From NCBI GenBank assembly GCA_903903925.1, contig CAIVAU010000004.1, positions 1-41,434 of the forward strand: 41,434 bases of DNA. The letters are read 5' to 3'. Below, one piece after another: positions 33,705 to 41,434 of this stretch. Position 1 is the first letter of the stretch; every line of letters starts with the position of its first letter. The notes below the pieces were generated by a model. It saw nothing but the letters and a program-made list of their open reading frames with translations, had not been told where the DNA came from and did not search any database. Position numbers and translations under genes: made by a program. This stretch comes from an uncultured cyanobacterium. GTDB lineage: Bacteria; Cyanobacteriota; Cyanobacteriia; Cyanobacteriales; Nostocaceae.

Positions 33705-35930
33705 ATGAAAAGCTCTCTAGATTCCTGTAATCGGCGTCAGCCACATAAAGTATTTAATTTCGCAGTATCTGTCCTAGCGACCTTGGCGCTGGCTGGTGGG
33801 CTTCATTCTGCCAGTGCGACTTCCACGAAAACAGCTACAACCAAAGAAATCACCCTAGCATCAGTCTTGGTGGATCAGGTAACACCAATCACAATTGCTC
33901 AGACCCCAACACAAGCACAGCCTTTGGGTATCGTCCCGATAGTTGTTGTCGGCGGTTTAGTCATTTTTGTTCCCCTTTTCTTCGGCGGACTAGTGGTGAT
34001 CGGTGAACGGGAAGTCGGTATTGTCGTCAAAAAGTTTGCTGTTTCTGGACGAGGACTACCACCTGGAAGGTTGATTGCTCTCAACGGTGAAGCAGGCTTG
34101 CAGGCTGATACTCTTGCTCCTGGTTGGCACTGGGGTCATTGGCCTTGGCAGTATTCTGTGCGCAAGGAATCGGTAGTTGTTGTTCCCCAAGGTGAAATCG
34201 CCCTACTTGTAGCAGCAGATGGTGCATCTAACCCCCCAGAAAGGATTCTAGGCAAAATTGTAGATTGTGACAATTTCCAAGATGCGCGGAAATTCCTGAC
34301 CCAAGGTGGGGAAAAAGGTCGGCAAATGGGTTTTCTGACCGCTGGTACTTACCGCATCAACACCGCCTTATTTAAGATCATTATGGCGGGAAATGCTAGT
34401 ACCCACGGCATGAGTTCTGAACAATTGCAGGTGTACACCGTCGCTTCCGAGAAAGTTGGTATAGTCACCACCTTAGATGGAATGCCAATTCCCGGTGGTG
34501 AAATCGCAGGGCCGATCATTAATGGACACGATAACTTCCAGAGTGGACAGAAATTCATTGATGGCGGTGGGCGACGGGGCTTGCAAGAACAGATTCTCCT
34601 TTCTGGTTCTTGGAATTTGAACCCTTGGTTTGTCCAGGTCGAGCAAGTGCCAATGACGGCAATTCCCATTGGATATGTAGGTGTGGTGATTTCTTTTGTC
34701 GGTAAGGCACATGAAGATATCAGCGGCGCAGCTTTCACCCACGGTAATTTAGTGAATACGGGACATAAGGGCGTGTGGATTGAACCACTATATCCAGGTA
34801 AGCACCCCCTAAACACCCGCGTGATGAAGATTGAACTGGTGCCAACAACCAACATTGTTTTAAACTGGTCAGCTCGTACCGAACGTCACACCTATGATGC
34901 TCAACTTTCTTCCTTGACAGTACGTTCTAGAGACGGATTTGCTTTCGATTTAGAAGTGGCGCAAATTATTCATGTAGGTGCTTTGGATGCGCCAAAAGTG
35001 ATCTCCCGCGTTGGTTCAATGCAAAATTTAGTAGACCACGTGTTAGAACCAACTATCGGAAATTACTTCCGTAATTCTGCTCAAGATTGTACTGTACTTG
35101 ACTTTCTCAGTGCTCGTAGCGAACGGCAAGTTGAAGCTGCTGAGTTTATTAGAACGGCACTGCGGGCTTATGATGTGCAAGCGATTGACACCCTCATTGG
35201 TGATATTCAACCGCCAGAATCACTCATGCAAACCCAAACTGACCGGAAAATTGCCGAAGAACAACGCAAAACTTTTGAAGTCCAGCAGATGGCGCAAACG
35301 CAACGCCAACAACTTGTCCGGGAGACAGCTTTGGCCGATATCCAGCAAGATATGGTGAAGTCTGAGCAGGGTGTGAAGATTGCTGAACTTAAGGCAAAAG
35401 CAGATATCCAGCAAGAAACAGTGAAGTCTGAGCAAGGTGTGAAGATTGCTGAACTTAAGGCGAATGCCAAAATTAAAGAAATGACAGGTGAAGCTGAGTC
35501 TATCCGCTTAAGAGCAATAGCAGAAGCTGAATCTGTGCGGTTAAGAGCATCTGGTGAAGCTGAGTCTGTGCGCCTGAGAGGTAATGCAGAAGCAGAAGCC
35601 ATCCGTGCTACAGGTAACGCGAAAGCAGAAGCCTATGGTGCTGGTGTAGAGGCTTTGGGATCACAAGGTTACACAGCAATGCAAATGATGCAGATTATTG
35701 GCGATGGTAAAGTTCGTCTCATCCCAGATGTGCTAGTTGGTGGAAATAACGGCACTACCAACGGTTTGGTAGATGGGTTACTATCCATGATTTTATGGAA
35801 TCAAACGACTCAGCTAGGTGAAACACGACCTTTGCAGCCAAAACAGCCAGCAACTACACTGCAAGAAACCCAATCAAATGGTATTCAGCCTGTAGTTGTT
35901 GATTTTCCAAGGGATAGTAACGTCAGTTAG
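33705..35930 (+). CDS. SPFH/flotillin-like protein with N-terminal export signal
   Basis: About 741 residues from MKSSLDSCNRRQ, chosen because AAGG lies 8 bases upstream; the frame is open to a TTG at 33684 with no such site. A signal-peptide-like segment (about 15-40, VSVLATLALAGGLHSASA) is followed by a strong membrane helix (about 74-98, IVPIVVVGGLVIFVPLFFGG) and an SPFH/band 7 region starting GEREVGIVVKKF. The C-terminal coiled coil (about 510-660) contains a duplicated unit, VKSEQGVKIAELKA, and Glu-Ala-rich heptads (GEAESVRLRA). It is flotillin-like and likely organises membrane microdomains. The presence of both a leader and a membrane helix is unusual. Confidence 0.85.
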   Translation: MKSSLDSCNRRQPHKVFNFAVSVLATLALAGGLHSASATSTKTATTKEITLASVLVDQVTPITIAQTPTQAQPLGIVPIVVVGGLVIFVPLFFGGLVVIGEREVGIVVKKFAVSGRGLPPGRLIALNGEAGLQADTLAPGWHWGHWPWQYSVRKESVVVVPQGEIALLVAADGASNPPERILGKIVDCDNFQDARKFLTQGGEKGRQMGFLTAGTYRINTALFKIIMAGNASTHGMSSEQLQVYTVASEKVGIVTTLDGMPIPGGEIAGPIINGHDNFQSGQKFIDGGGRRGLQEQILLSGSWNLNPWFVQVEQVPMTAIPIGYVGVVISFVGKAHEDISGAAFTHGNLVNTGHKGVWIEPLYPGKHPLNTRVMKIELVPTTNIVLNWSARTERHTYDAQLSSLTVRSRDGFAFDLEVAQIIHVGALDAPKVISRVGSMQNLVDHVLEPTIGNYFRNSAQDCTVLDFLSARSERQVEAAEFIRTALRAYDVQAIDTLIGDIQPPESLMQTQTDRKIAEEQRKTFEVQQMAQTQRQQLVRETALADIQQDMVKSEQGVKIAELKAKADIQQETVKSEQGVKIAELKANAKIKEMTGEAESIRLRAIAEAESVRLRASGEAESVRLRGNAEAEAIRATGNAKAEAYGAGVEALGSQGYTAMQMMQIIGDGKVRLIPDVLVGGNNGTTNGLVDGLLSMILWNQTTQLGETRPLQPKQPATTLQETQSNGIQPVVVDFPRDSNVS

Positions 35931-36035
35931 TAGGGGCGCAATACCGTAGGCTACTGCAAAACTTAATTAATTTTCACGACTATGTCTATTAGATACTTGA
36001 GGGTCATTTACCTTCTAGTTGCATCTTAGAATTCC

Positions 36036-38099
36036 CTAATTCGCTGCTGTCTGTGCTTCTTGATAAATTATTTCCTGAAACTGAATCATATCTTTGTGTG
36101 GATCGGCGTGACTGACTTTCACTAACAGATGTTCACCTAATCTCACATCTCGTTTAAAAAACATTGGTAACTGTAACCCCAAATCTTCTAACATAATAAG
36201 TGCCAAGTTGCTGTCTTCCCGAAGCCACATCAGCACGGTCGTTTGCCAAACGTTCTCCGGATGGCGGCGTAGATACTCTAACGCCCAATATCTGTTAGTT
36301 TGCCGTTCTACCATCGTCACTTCTTGAGTGATCGTAGAGACGGAGATCATGACTTCCTTCAGTTGTTCTGCTGAGAAGGGAAGAACTTCACCGCGTAGAT
36401 GGGCTTTTAATTGAAAGTGTGTCAGTAGGTCGCTGTAACGACGGATGGGAGAAGTCGCCTGAGTGTAGGTATGTAAACCCAAACCAGCATGACGTAAAGG
36501 GGTGATGCTCATTTCGCTTTTAGGCATACAGCGACGCATCGCACAAGCACGGACAAATCCTGCAGGAAGCTGGAGCAATTCCTCGTTGGGGGGCAGTTCC
36601 GGTTGCGGTTGACCGCGAAAGGGTAGGGGAATATTATGTGCTTGACCGTAACGAGCTGCAACTTCTCCAGCTAAGATCATCATCTCTGCTACCAGTTGTC
36701 GAGATGAGGAGTCATCTAAAACTTCAATACTAATGTCGTCACCTTTGACTTTAATCATTGCTTCCGGCATGTTGATGCTGATTGCTCCTTGAGCATAGCG
36801 CCATGTTTTACGCTTCTGGGCCCATGTGGCGATCGCCTCAATTTCTGGTTCTGCCTCTACCCCCAACTCTAACATTTCATCGACATCTTCATAGGTTAGG
36901 CGATAGGTCGGCTTAATAATACTGGCATGGATGTTGTAATCTTCCACTCCTCCAGTTGGATCTAAAATAATCCCAAAACTTAGGGCACAACACACCCGCC
37001 CCTGCACCAGACTCATGGGTCCAGTTGCTAACACCTCTGGGAACATGGGAATCATTCCCGTAGGTAAATACACTGTACTGCCCCGCTTTCTCGCTTCTAA
37101 ATCTAATTCATCTTCTGGTATCAGCCACCGTGTAGGGTCAGCGATATGCACCCACAGTCGCTCCCGCCCATCAGGTAGCAATTCCCAACTCAGACCATCG
37201 TCGATCTCGGTAGTACTTTCATCATCTATTGTGTACACCTTCAATTTTGTCAGATCTAGACGATTTGCATCTTGGTCTGGCACGGGGGAATCAAAACGCT
37301 GTTGCGCCACTTCTAATACCTTGCTTGGGAACTGAACCGGAATTGACGACCGACGCAGAAATAAGTTTTCACTTAGACTCCACCAACCCAAGTCCACTAA
37401 CAGTTGGAAGGCTCCTTGGGGGGTTGCGGGTCGTCCTAGCATTGTCATGGTTTCCAAGACTGGCGCTGGTGGAGGATAGGCGCGTGCGAGTGAGTCGTAA
37501 GTTAGTCCTGCTACGCGCACCACGTCGGCAAGCAATGTTGCATATTTTTCCAGTGCTTCCAAGCGATGGCGATCAAGACGCTGCCAGTCTACCGCAACAC
37601 CAGTGAGCGCTTGCTCTACACGAACCAAAAATTCTTGCTGTCCTCTCGCTTTTACCGCTTCTACTTCCAGTTGGTGTTTACGTTCTGCCACCTGAGCAGC
37701 ATTTCGCGGTTCGTATGCTTCTCCCTTTTGCTTGAAGTAAATTTTGTCATCCGATAACAAGCAATAGGCAGCGTAACACTGTGGTGCTTCTGATTCTGAA
37801 TACAGTAGATTTGCCATTTCTGTTGGGGTGACTGTTTCCCCACCCTCAACCAATAATTCCCACGCCACTTCCAAACTCGATGGATCTAAATAAGGCTTTA
37901 CCTCCTCCAGAAATTGCTGGATCTGCGAGGGCTTATAAGGTTGTCCGGTAACTGTGTAGGTGATTTGTCTTGGTGCGAGACTATGGGATTGACCCCGTTC
38001 ATCCACTACAAACCAACGGGCTTTCCCGTCTGGGCGATCTACGACACCCAAACGACGATCGCTACCAGGTCGAAATTCAACTAGCGTCCCCTTATCCAC
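36036..38099 (-). CDS. RNase II/R-family exoribonuclease (Zam-like)
   Basis: A protein of 687 residues. The RNB catalytic domain (about 280-610) includes IDDESTTEIDDGL (291-303), where Asp292, Asp300 and Asp301 match the magnesium-binding Asp of RNase II and Glu298 replaces the fourth Asp. Downstream blocks such as VHIADPTRW, ARKRGSTVYLPTG and TSPIRRYSDLLTHFQL are conserved. A C-terminal S1-like domain follows (to 687). This is the cyanobacterial and plastid Zam/RNR1-type 3'-5' exoribonuclease, which acts in rRNA and mRNA processing. It is downstream of rpmG-rpsR, a conserved cyanobacterial arrangement, with 109 bases (including repeats) between. Confidence 0.9.
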   Translation of the reverse strand: MDKGTLVEFRPGSDRRLGVVDRPDGKARWFVVDERGQSHSLAPRQITYTVTGQPYKPSQIQQFLEEVKPYLDPSSLEVAWELLVEGGETVTPTEMANLLYSESEAPQCYAAYCLLSDDKIYFKQKGEAYEPRNAAQVAERKHQLEVEAVKARGQQEFLVRVEQALTGVAVDWQRLDRHRLEALEKYATLLADVVRVAGLTYDSLARAYPPPAPVLETMTMLGRPATPQGAFQLLVDLGWWSLSENLFLRRSSIPVQFPSKVLEVAQQRFDSPVPDQDANRLDLTKLKVYTIDDESTTEIDDGLSWELLPDGRERLWVHIADPTRWLIPEDELDLEARKRGSTVYLPTGMIPMFPEVLATGPMSLVQGRVCCALSFGIILDPTGGVEDYNIHASIIKPTYRLTYEDVDEMLELGVEAEPEIEAIATWAQKRKTWRYAQGAISINMPEAMIKVKGDDISIEVLDDSSSRQLVAEMMILAGEVAARYGQAHNIPLPFRGQPQPELPPNEELLQLPAGFVRACAMRRCMPKSEMSITPLRHAGLGLHTYTQATSPIRRYSDLLTHFQLKAHLRGEVLPFSAEQLKEVMISVSTITQEVTMVERQTNRYWALEYLRRHPENVWQTTVLMWLREDSNLALIMLEDLGLQLPMFFKRDVRLGEHLLVKVSHADPHKDMIQFQEIIYQEAQTAAN

Positions 38100-38142
38100 A
38101 AGCCTCGCAATCTCAATTTATAAATTTATCAGGTTTTTGATT

Positions 38143-38208
38143 TTGAGTTAGGAGTTAGAAGTTAGGAGTCTGTAACTCATCACTTTTAACTCATCACTCT
38201 TCACTTTT
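38143..38208. repeat. Heptad-type repeats in the rpsR-RNase spacer
   Basis: GAGTTAG units on the left (38143-38168) and AACTCATCACT units on the right (38176-38202) face each other. They can pair in part. Confidence 0.6.
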
Positions 38209-38424
38209 TTAGCCTTCTGCATTAATGAATGGCAACAAAGCTAAAATCCGCGAGCGCTTAATTGCCAATGTCAACTCTCGCTGTTGCTGAGCAGTCAGTC
38301 CAGTAATCCTCCGTGGCAATATTTTACCGCGTTCAGTGATGAACTTACGCAATAAATCTACATCTTTATAGTCAATTGGTTCCCCTGGCTTGATTGGCGA
38401 CAGGCGACGACGGTAATAGCTCAT
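38209..38424 (-). CDS. rpsR: 30S ribosomal protein S18
   Basis: A protein of 71 residues with the S18 signature: [21 protein letters not shown], then [19 protein letters not shown] and LALLPF. It binds the platform of the 30S subunit with S6. The start lies 2 bases after the rpmG stop, so translation is coupled. Full length. Confidence 0.98.
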   Translation of the reverse strand: MSYYRRRLSPIKPGEPIDYKDVDLLRKFITERGKILPRRITGLTAQQQRELTLAIKRSRILALLPFINAEG

Positions 38425-38426
38425 GT

Positions 38427-38621
38427 TTACTTAATTTCCTTGTGAACGGCATGTTTATTGCAATGGGAGCAGAACTTTTTCAGTTCTAGACGATTTGTCG
38501 TGTTACGACGATTTTTTGTACTTGTATAGCGCGAAACACCAGGGGTTCGCTTATCTACGTTAGTGCGACACTCAGTACATTCTAGTGTCACTATTATGCG
38601 TGCACCTTTACTCTTAGCCAT
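38427..38621 (-). CDS. rpmG: 50S ribosomal protein L33
   Basis: A protein of 64 residues, [19 protein letters not shown], then [23 protein letters not shown]. Two Cys pairs (CTEC and CSHC) mark the zinc-binding form of L33. It is the first ribosomal gene in the rpmG-rpsR-RNase cluster and follows the RDD gene by 46 bases. Confidence 0.98.
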   Translation of the reverse strand: MAKSKGARIIVTLECTECRTNVDKRTPGVSRYTSTKNRRNTTNRLELKKFCSHCNKHAVHKEIK

Positions 38622-38667
38622 AATCTTACAAACACTAAAGACCGAGGAGAATTAACACAAATATTGA

Positions 38668-39210
38668 TTATCGCACATTGCGCCGCATTTTTTCAACTAA
38701 TCGTTTGACTTTTATATCCAACGAAAAGCCTCGACGCGACGAAACTATCATAGTCCTAGCATAGCGATCGTGCAAAGTTTGCCGCATCTGGGGATCGTAA
38801 AAAGCTGCACCACAGTCAACTGCCAGGGGAATCACTAGCAGTATAGCAGTCGGATCGTGTACGATGTTGCTTAGGGCAATGGAAACCAAAAGGGCACCCA
38901 AACCCACTATCCCTTCTCGCTTCAAAAGCGCCTGCAAATCAGGAACCCTTCCCTGTTCAACCTCCAGCACCTTCAGATCGAAAGCCCAACGCCCCAAACT
39001 CTGCCCTCGATTATTGTAAGGCAGTAACACTCGCAGAATCGACCAACCGACCACAAAGACCAATATCTGAACAAAATTAATCCCGAGTTGGCTGCTTCCT
39101 AATGTGGAACTGACCAACCAGACACCTAAGAAATCAAGCCCTAAAGCCATTCCCCGTCGCCCAAAATCACTTCTGGGGTATTGTTTCGGCGGAATTCGTT
39201 CAATAGTCAT
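38668..39210 (-). CDS. RDD-family membrane protein
   Basis: A protein of 180 residues. It has an Arg/Asp-rich N-terminal block (SDFGRRGMALGLDFLGVWL) with the RDD signature, three to four membrane helices, then GQSLGRWAFDLKV, the second conserved block, and HDRYARTMIV near the end. The RDD family is poorly characterised; some members act in Na+/H+ exchange. It lies upstream of rpmG on the same strand and may be co-transcribed. Full length. Confidence 0.85.
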   Translation of the reverse strand: MTIERIPPKQYPRSDFGRRGMALGLDFLGVWLVSSTLGSSQLGINFVQILVFVVGWSILRVLLPYNNRGQSLGRWAFDLKVLEVEQGRVPDLQALLKREGIVGLGALLVSIALSNIVHDPTAILLVIPLAVDCGAAFYDPQMRQTLHDRYARTMIVSSRRGFSLDIKVKRLVEKMRRNVR

Positions 39211-39309
39211 GAAAACATAGCACTAATTTGTAAAATGTGTTAAAGACAGCCTAACGTACCTTCATGCTATGATAGCTAAACTCGTTAAAGAATAGCTAAC
39301 CATCCTACG

Positions 39310-39470
39310 CTTCATACACAAGTTAAAGACTGGTTTGAGCAGCACTTGCATGAAGGTTTTTCAGGAATTACCCATAGTTACGATCAACGTCGAAAAAGAT
39401 CATCATCGTACCGAGAAGCGTCAAATTTGGTGTGTTCCAGTTTCTCAATTACCTGATGGTTAGGTAGGCG
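39310..39470 (+). pseudogene. ISAs1-type transposase remnant with frameshift
   Basis: One frame (from 39310) reads LHTQVKDWFEQHLHEGF and GITHSYDQR. After about 39390 the match continues in another frame: VEKDHHRTEKRQIWCVPVSQLPDG. Together these resemble the C-terminal part of ISAs1/H-repeat transposases, in which a His-rich 'KDHHRTEKR' block follows 'HSYD'. The frameshift, the missing N-terminal part and an early TAG at 39461-39463 show decay. Further right, a different frame (39540-39629) is open and protein-like (NPDYCVEMGMVINFYETRK), but its origin is unknown. No clear terminal inverted repeats or target duplication were found. Confidence 0.6.
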
Positions 39471-39609
39471 ATGTTAGTTTTCCTTCACATTTGATACAAA
39501 ACTTAAAAGTGTGGGGATTTGGGCCAGGTATTGGATGGGTGGAATCCTGATTATTGCGTGGAAATGGGTATGGTAATAAATTTTTACGAAACTCGGAAAC
39601 GCCTAGATG

Positions 39610-40557
39610 TTAAACTTTACAAGCCTTGATGCGAGAGAAGAGAATCCCAATACCTGGCCCCGGTTGAAGCGACTTTCTTGGTTGCCTCCCGATTGGCGCT
39701 ATCAAATTCGGGAGGTGTCCCTCCGGGGCTGTGGTATCAAAAGTGACGTGTGAGTAGTCTATCCAGTTTTGATTCACTCTCCACCCAATCGCGTCGCCAA
39801 ACTTCTTCCAGGCTTTATAATAATAGCCGTCTAACTTATAGGCTTCTTTATAGCCGTCGAGGATAACTGACTCAAGGTAAATTTTCTTCTGAATGCTGAA
39901 GCCAAAGCGTCTATTGCTGTATTTTACCCATAAATTGTCTATTGTGCGTAGGTCAGTGCAGGGGAAATTGGACATTTCTTCATACGTAATCGTGTCATTC
40001 TCCTTACGATCTTCAACTTTGAGCATCACCAGATAGGTTTCATAATCGGCGTCTTTCCATTTTCCTGCTTTTAACAAGTCGCGGAGTCGAGTATAGTCTA
40101 CACCCTTTTCAGAACTGAGGTCCGAGGCTAGTTGCAATGTTATTCCGTAAGCGTTCAGTAGGAATATAACAACTACAGATGCACCCGAAACTAAAATTTT
40201 CCGCCGCTGAGTACTTCTTGGTTTTGGAATGGGTGCAAAACGACTTGGCGCTTGGGGTACATTAGGCGAGGAAGCTATCTGTGTTTCCCCTGTCAACAAT
40301 TCTTGTGCAATTGCTTGCAAAAGCGCATTTCCGGAATTCTCTTTACGTGCAGCACAAACTAAATCTTCAAGCCATCCCTGAGCTTCTGCTATTTGTATTA
40401 ATTTAAAAACAATTTCTTGTAAACTCCCCTCGCCTGCAATTGCTCTAAGATTTTTATTTAATCTAAATGACAACATCTGCTCTAAGGATACTAAAGTCGG
40501 AAAAGCGCCCATTAAAGCGGATTGTAATAGTCTGCGCTGTTGACCAGATAAGCTCAT
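39610..40557 (-). CDS. EAD1-transmembrane-GUN4 protein
   Basis: A protein of 315 residues. The N-terminus (1-90, MSLSGQQRRLLQSALMGAF ... IFKLI) matches the effector-associated domain EAD1, an adaptor found in prokaryotic conflict and signalling systems. A Pro-rich linker and one membrane helix (about 120-140) follow. The GUN4 domain (about 153-285) shows DYTRLRDLLKAGKWKDADYET, PCTDLRTIDNLWVKYS, RFGFSIQKKIY, and KFGDAIGW. GUN4 binds porphyrins and activates Mg-chelatase in its housekeeping form; here the EAD1 and membrane anchor suggest a signalling role. The last about 30 residues (after GHLP) are not family-like. It is 16 bases downstream of an RHH gene, an operon. Confidence 0.85.
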   Translation of the reverse strand: MSLSGQQRRLLQSALMGAFPTLVSLEQMLSFRLNKNLRAIAGEGSLQEIVFKLIQIAEAQGWLEDLVCAARKENSGNALLQAIAQELLTGETQIASSPNVPQAPSRFAPIPKPRSTQRRKILVSGASVVVIFLLNAYGITLQLASDLSSEKGVDYTRLRDLLKAGKWKDADYETYLVMLKVEDRKENDTITYEEMSNFPCTDLRTIDNLWVKYSNRRFGFSIQKKIYLESVILDGYKEAYKLDGYYYKAWKKFGDAIGWRVNQNWIDYSHVTFDTTAPEGHLPNLIAPIGRQPRKSLQPGPGIGILFSRIKACKV

Positions 40558-40573
40558 ACTTCAAGCGATCTCA

Positions 40574-40750
40574 CTACTCAGTTACTTTACCGATTGTCAC
40601 CAATTCACCTTCTTTACCAGATGCAGAAACATCATTCGTTTTCAGCCATTGCTCAACTAGCTGAGTAATCACTTGGCTCATCTTCAACCCACGGATAGCA
40701 CAGGCTGCGTGAAACCTTTTTTTCGTGTCTTCTGCGATACTAATGTGCAT
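40574..40750 (-). CDS. Ribbon-helix-helix (ParG-like) small DNA-binding protein
   Basis: About 58 residues from MHISIAEDTKKRFHAACAIRG. The beta strand HISI and two helices (TKKRFHAACAIRG, KMSQVITQLVEQWL) make an RHH dimer fold of the ParG/antitoxin kind. The frame is open further upstream to 40861, but the additional 37 residues are hydrophobic and unlike the family, so this start is preferred; no strong ribosome site helps. It would dimerise and bind a palindrome near its own promoter. Its partner is probably the EAD1-GUN4 gene (16 bases downstream), an unusual pairing, or it is an orphan antitoxin. Confidence 0.65.
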   Translation of the reverse strand: MHISIAEDTKKRFHAACAIRGLKMSQVITQLVEQWLKTNDVSASGKEGELVTIGKVTE

Positions 40751-41221
40751 AACTAGTACAGATAATAAGCTGTCAAGAAACAGTATCCATAACAAAGATA
40801 CAAATGCACAAGATACAATTCCAGACAATAACACCTGGACAAGTCTTTCTCGTTCGTCCATTACCTCTGTCTATCCCTAGAAGGAAGTTTGAAGGAAGGA
40901 AAATACCAAGGGGATACTCAAAGATTTTACTTTCTATCGTACGTGATACTGCAACATCACACCTGAGTCACCCCAAATTTATGACTTATAACACTGGTGA
41001 GAGATCGCGACAATAACTACGATCAAGACATCAAGCACAAAGCAATCATCAGAGTTTGATGGTTGAAGGAGATTATATTCTGAATGTTTACCATACCTCT
41101 AATGATCACAGCAATTTTGCCAGTAGCTCAACCTCCCGCTCATTGGCAACTCCCTGGATTACGTTAAGCAAGCTCAATTAGTGAATATTACAACTGATAA
41201 GTTTAAAGTGGAGCAAAGACC
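40751..41221. other. Divergent gap between RHH and secreted-protein genes
   Basis: 470 bases. A 70-codon plus-strand frame (40804-41016) and a 40-codon frame (41059-41181, MVEGDYILNVYHTSN, with GAAGGAG inside rather than before it) show no known domain or good ribosome site, so neither is called. Divergent promoters should lie here. Confidence 0.4.
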
Positions 41222-41434
41222 ATGAAAAAATTAGTTCTAGCTGCTTTGTTAGGCCTAGCTACTGTATCGACGTCTCTACTTTCTCCTCAAGCCGTGAAAG
41301 CAGATGAAGTGATTAACACAAGTGCAGATAAAAATTACTTGGCAGCTGATCATCCCCATGCTTATGCAGATGGTTATCGACAAGGAGAACAAAGCGCTCG
41401 GGATGGAAAAGCTTATAAACCTCGCACTGCCGGC
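41222..41434 (+). CDS. Secreted protein, N-terminal part (runs off window)
   Basis: ATG at 41222 with GGAG 8 bases upstream. The frame is open for 71 codons to the right edge. The N-terminus MKKLVLAALLGLATVSTSLL with cleavage near VKA is a Sec signal peptide. The mature part begins DEVINTSADKNYLAADH and contains YADGYRQGEQSARDGKAYKP, a Gly/Tyr-rich charged segment seen in small exported cyanobacterial proteins of unknown function. The 3' end is outside the window. No family was assigned. Confidence 0.75.
   Translation, partial: MKKLVLAALLGLATVSTSLLSPQAVKADEVINTSADKNYLAADHPHAYADGYRQGEQSARDGKAYKPRTAG

Noticed and set aside
34349..35602. Long antisense ORFs across the SPFH gene
   Set aside because: They are shadows of the real gene; the repetitive Ser/Ala-rich translation mirrors the coiled-coil codons on the other strand.
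40804..41016. 70-codon plus-strand ORF upstream of the RHH gene
   Set aside because: No ribosome site or domain; it overlaps the upstream region of the RHH gene and looks like chance.

Overview
The window is chromosomal DNA from a filamentous, probably heterocyst-forming cyanobacterium. Signs of this are frequent GCGATCGC-type (HIP1) octamers, heptanucleotide tandem repeats between genes, xisH/xisI, flavodiiron flv3-flv1 genes, an iron-uptake SLH porin, a GUN4 protein, WG-repeat kinase and CHAT-STAND proteins, and a glycine-rich RRM protein. No rRNA, tRNA or CRISPR array was found.

Central discovery: a flavodiiron gene (flv3 type, probably flv3B) is split in two by a 9,837-bp element. The N-terminal part (ATG at 23763) carries the H-x-E-x-D-H iron motif and stops at the element edge. 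The C-terminal part (12208-13545) carries the other iron ligands, the flavodoxin domain and the flavin-reductase domain. Just inside the right edge lies an intact XisF-like large serine recombinase (21740-23326). The element ends are perfect 14-bp inverted arms (13546-13559 and 23367-23380), each next to a TG dinucleotide. Recombination at TG would rebuild a 1,719-bp, 572-residue flv3 in frame, with a Leu-Val-His-Asp-Pro junction. The circle would carry the two arms around one TG, which is the attP layout expected of a serine integrase. flv1 follows flv3 on the same strand. This looks like a programmed, probably heterocyst-specific, DNA rearrangement comparable to the nifD, fdxN and hupL elements.

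Left flank (1-10 kb): the end of an M56-type protease gene, a decayed vapC remnant, xisH-xisI, an HTH antitoxin with a PIN toxin that is cut off by an HNH nuclease gene, a dynamin-like GTPase, a PPC/DUF296 protein, a Ser/Thr kinase with nine WG repeats, a malic enzyme and a small secreted protein. Element cargo (13.5-23.4 kb): an MFS permease, an ArsB/SLC13-type anion permease, an iron-uptake porin, a small ORF, a cyclooxygenase-like haem dioxygenase, a DUF2235 hydrolase and the recombinase.

Right flank (24-41 kb): a CHAT protease-STAND ATPase whose usual sensor repeats are missing, a zinc alcohol dehydrogenase, an RRM protein, the ATP synthase beta-epsilon pair, two tandem MscS channels, an SPFH/flotillin-like protein, the RDD-rpmG-rpsR-RNase II (Zam-like) cluster, an ISAs1-type transposase remnant, an EAD1-TM-GUN4 protein with a ribbon-helix-helix partner, and the start of a secreted protein at the right edge. 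Conserved housekeeping genes and accessory conflict or signalling genes are interleaved throughout.
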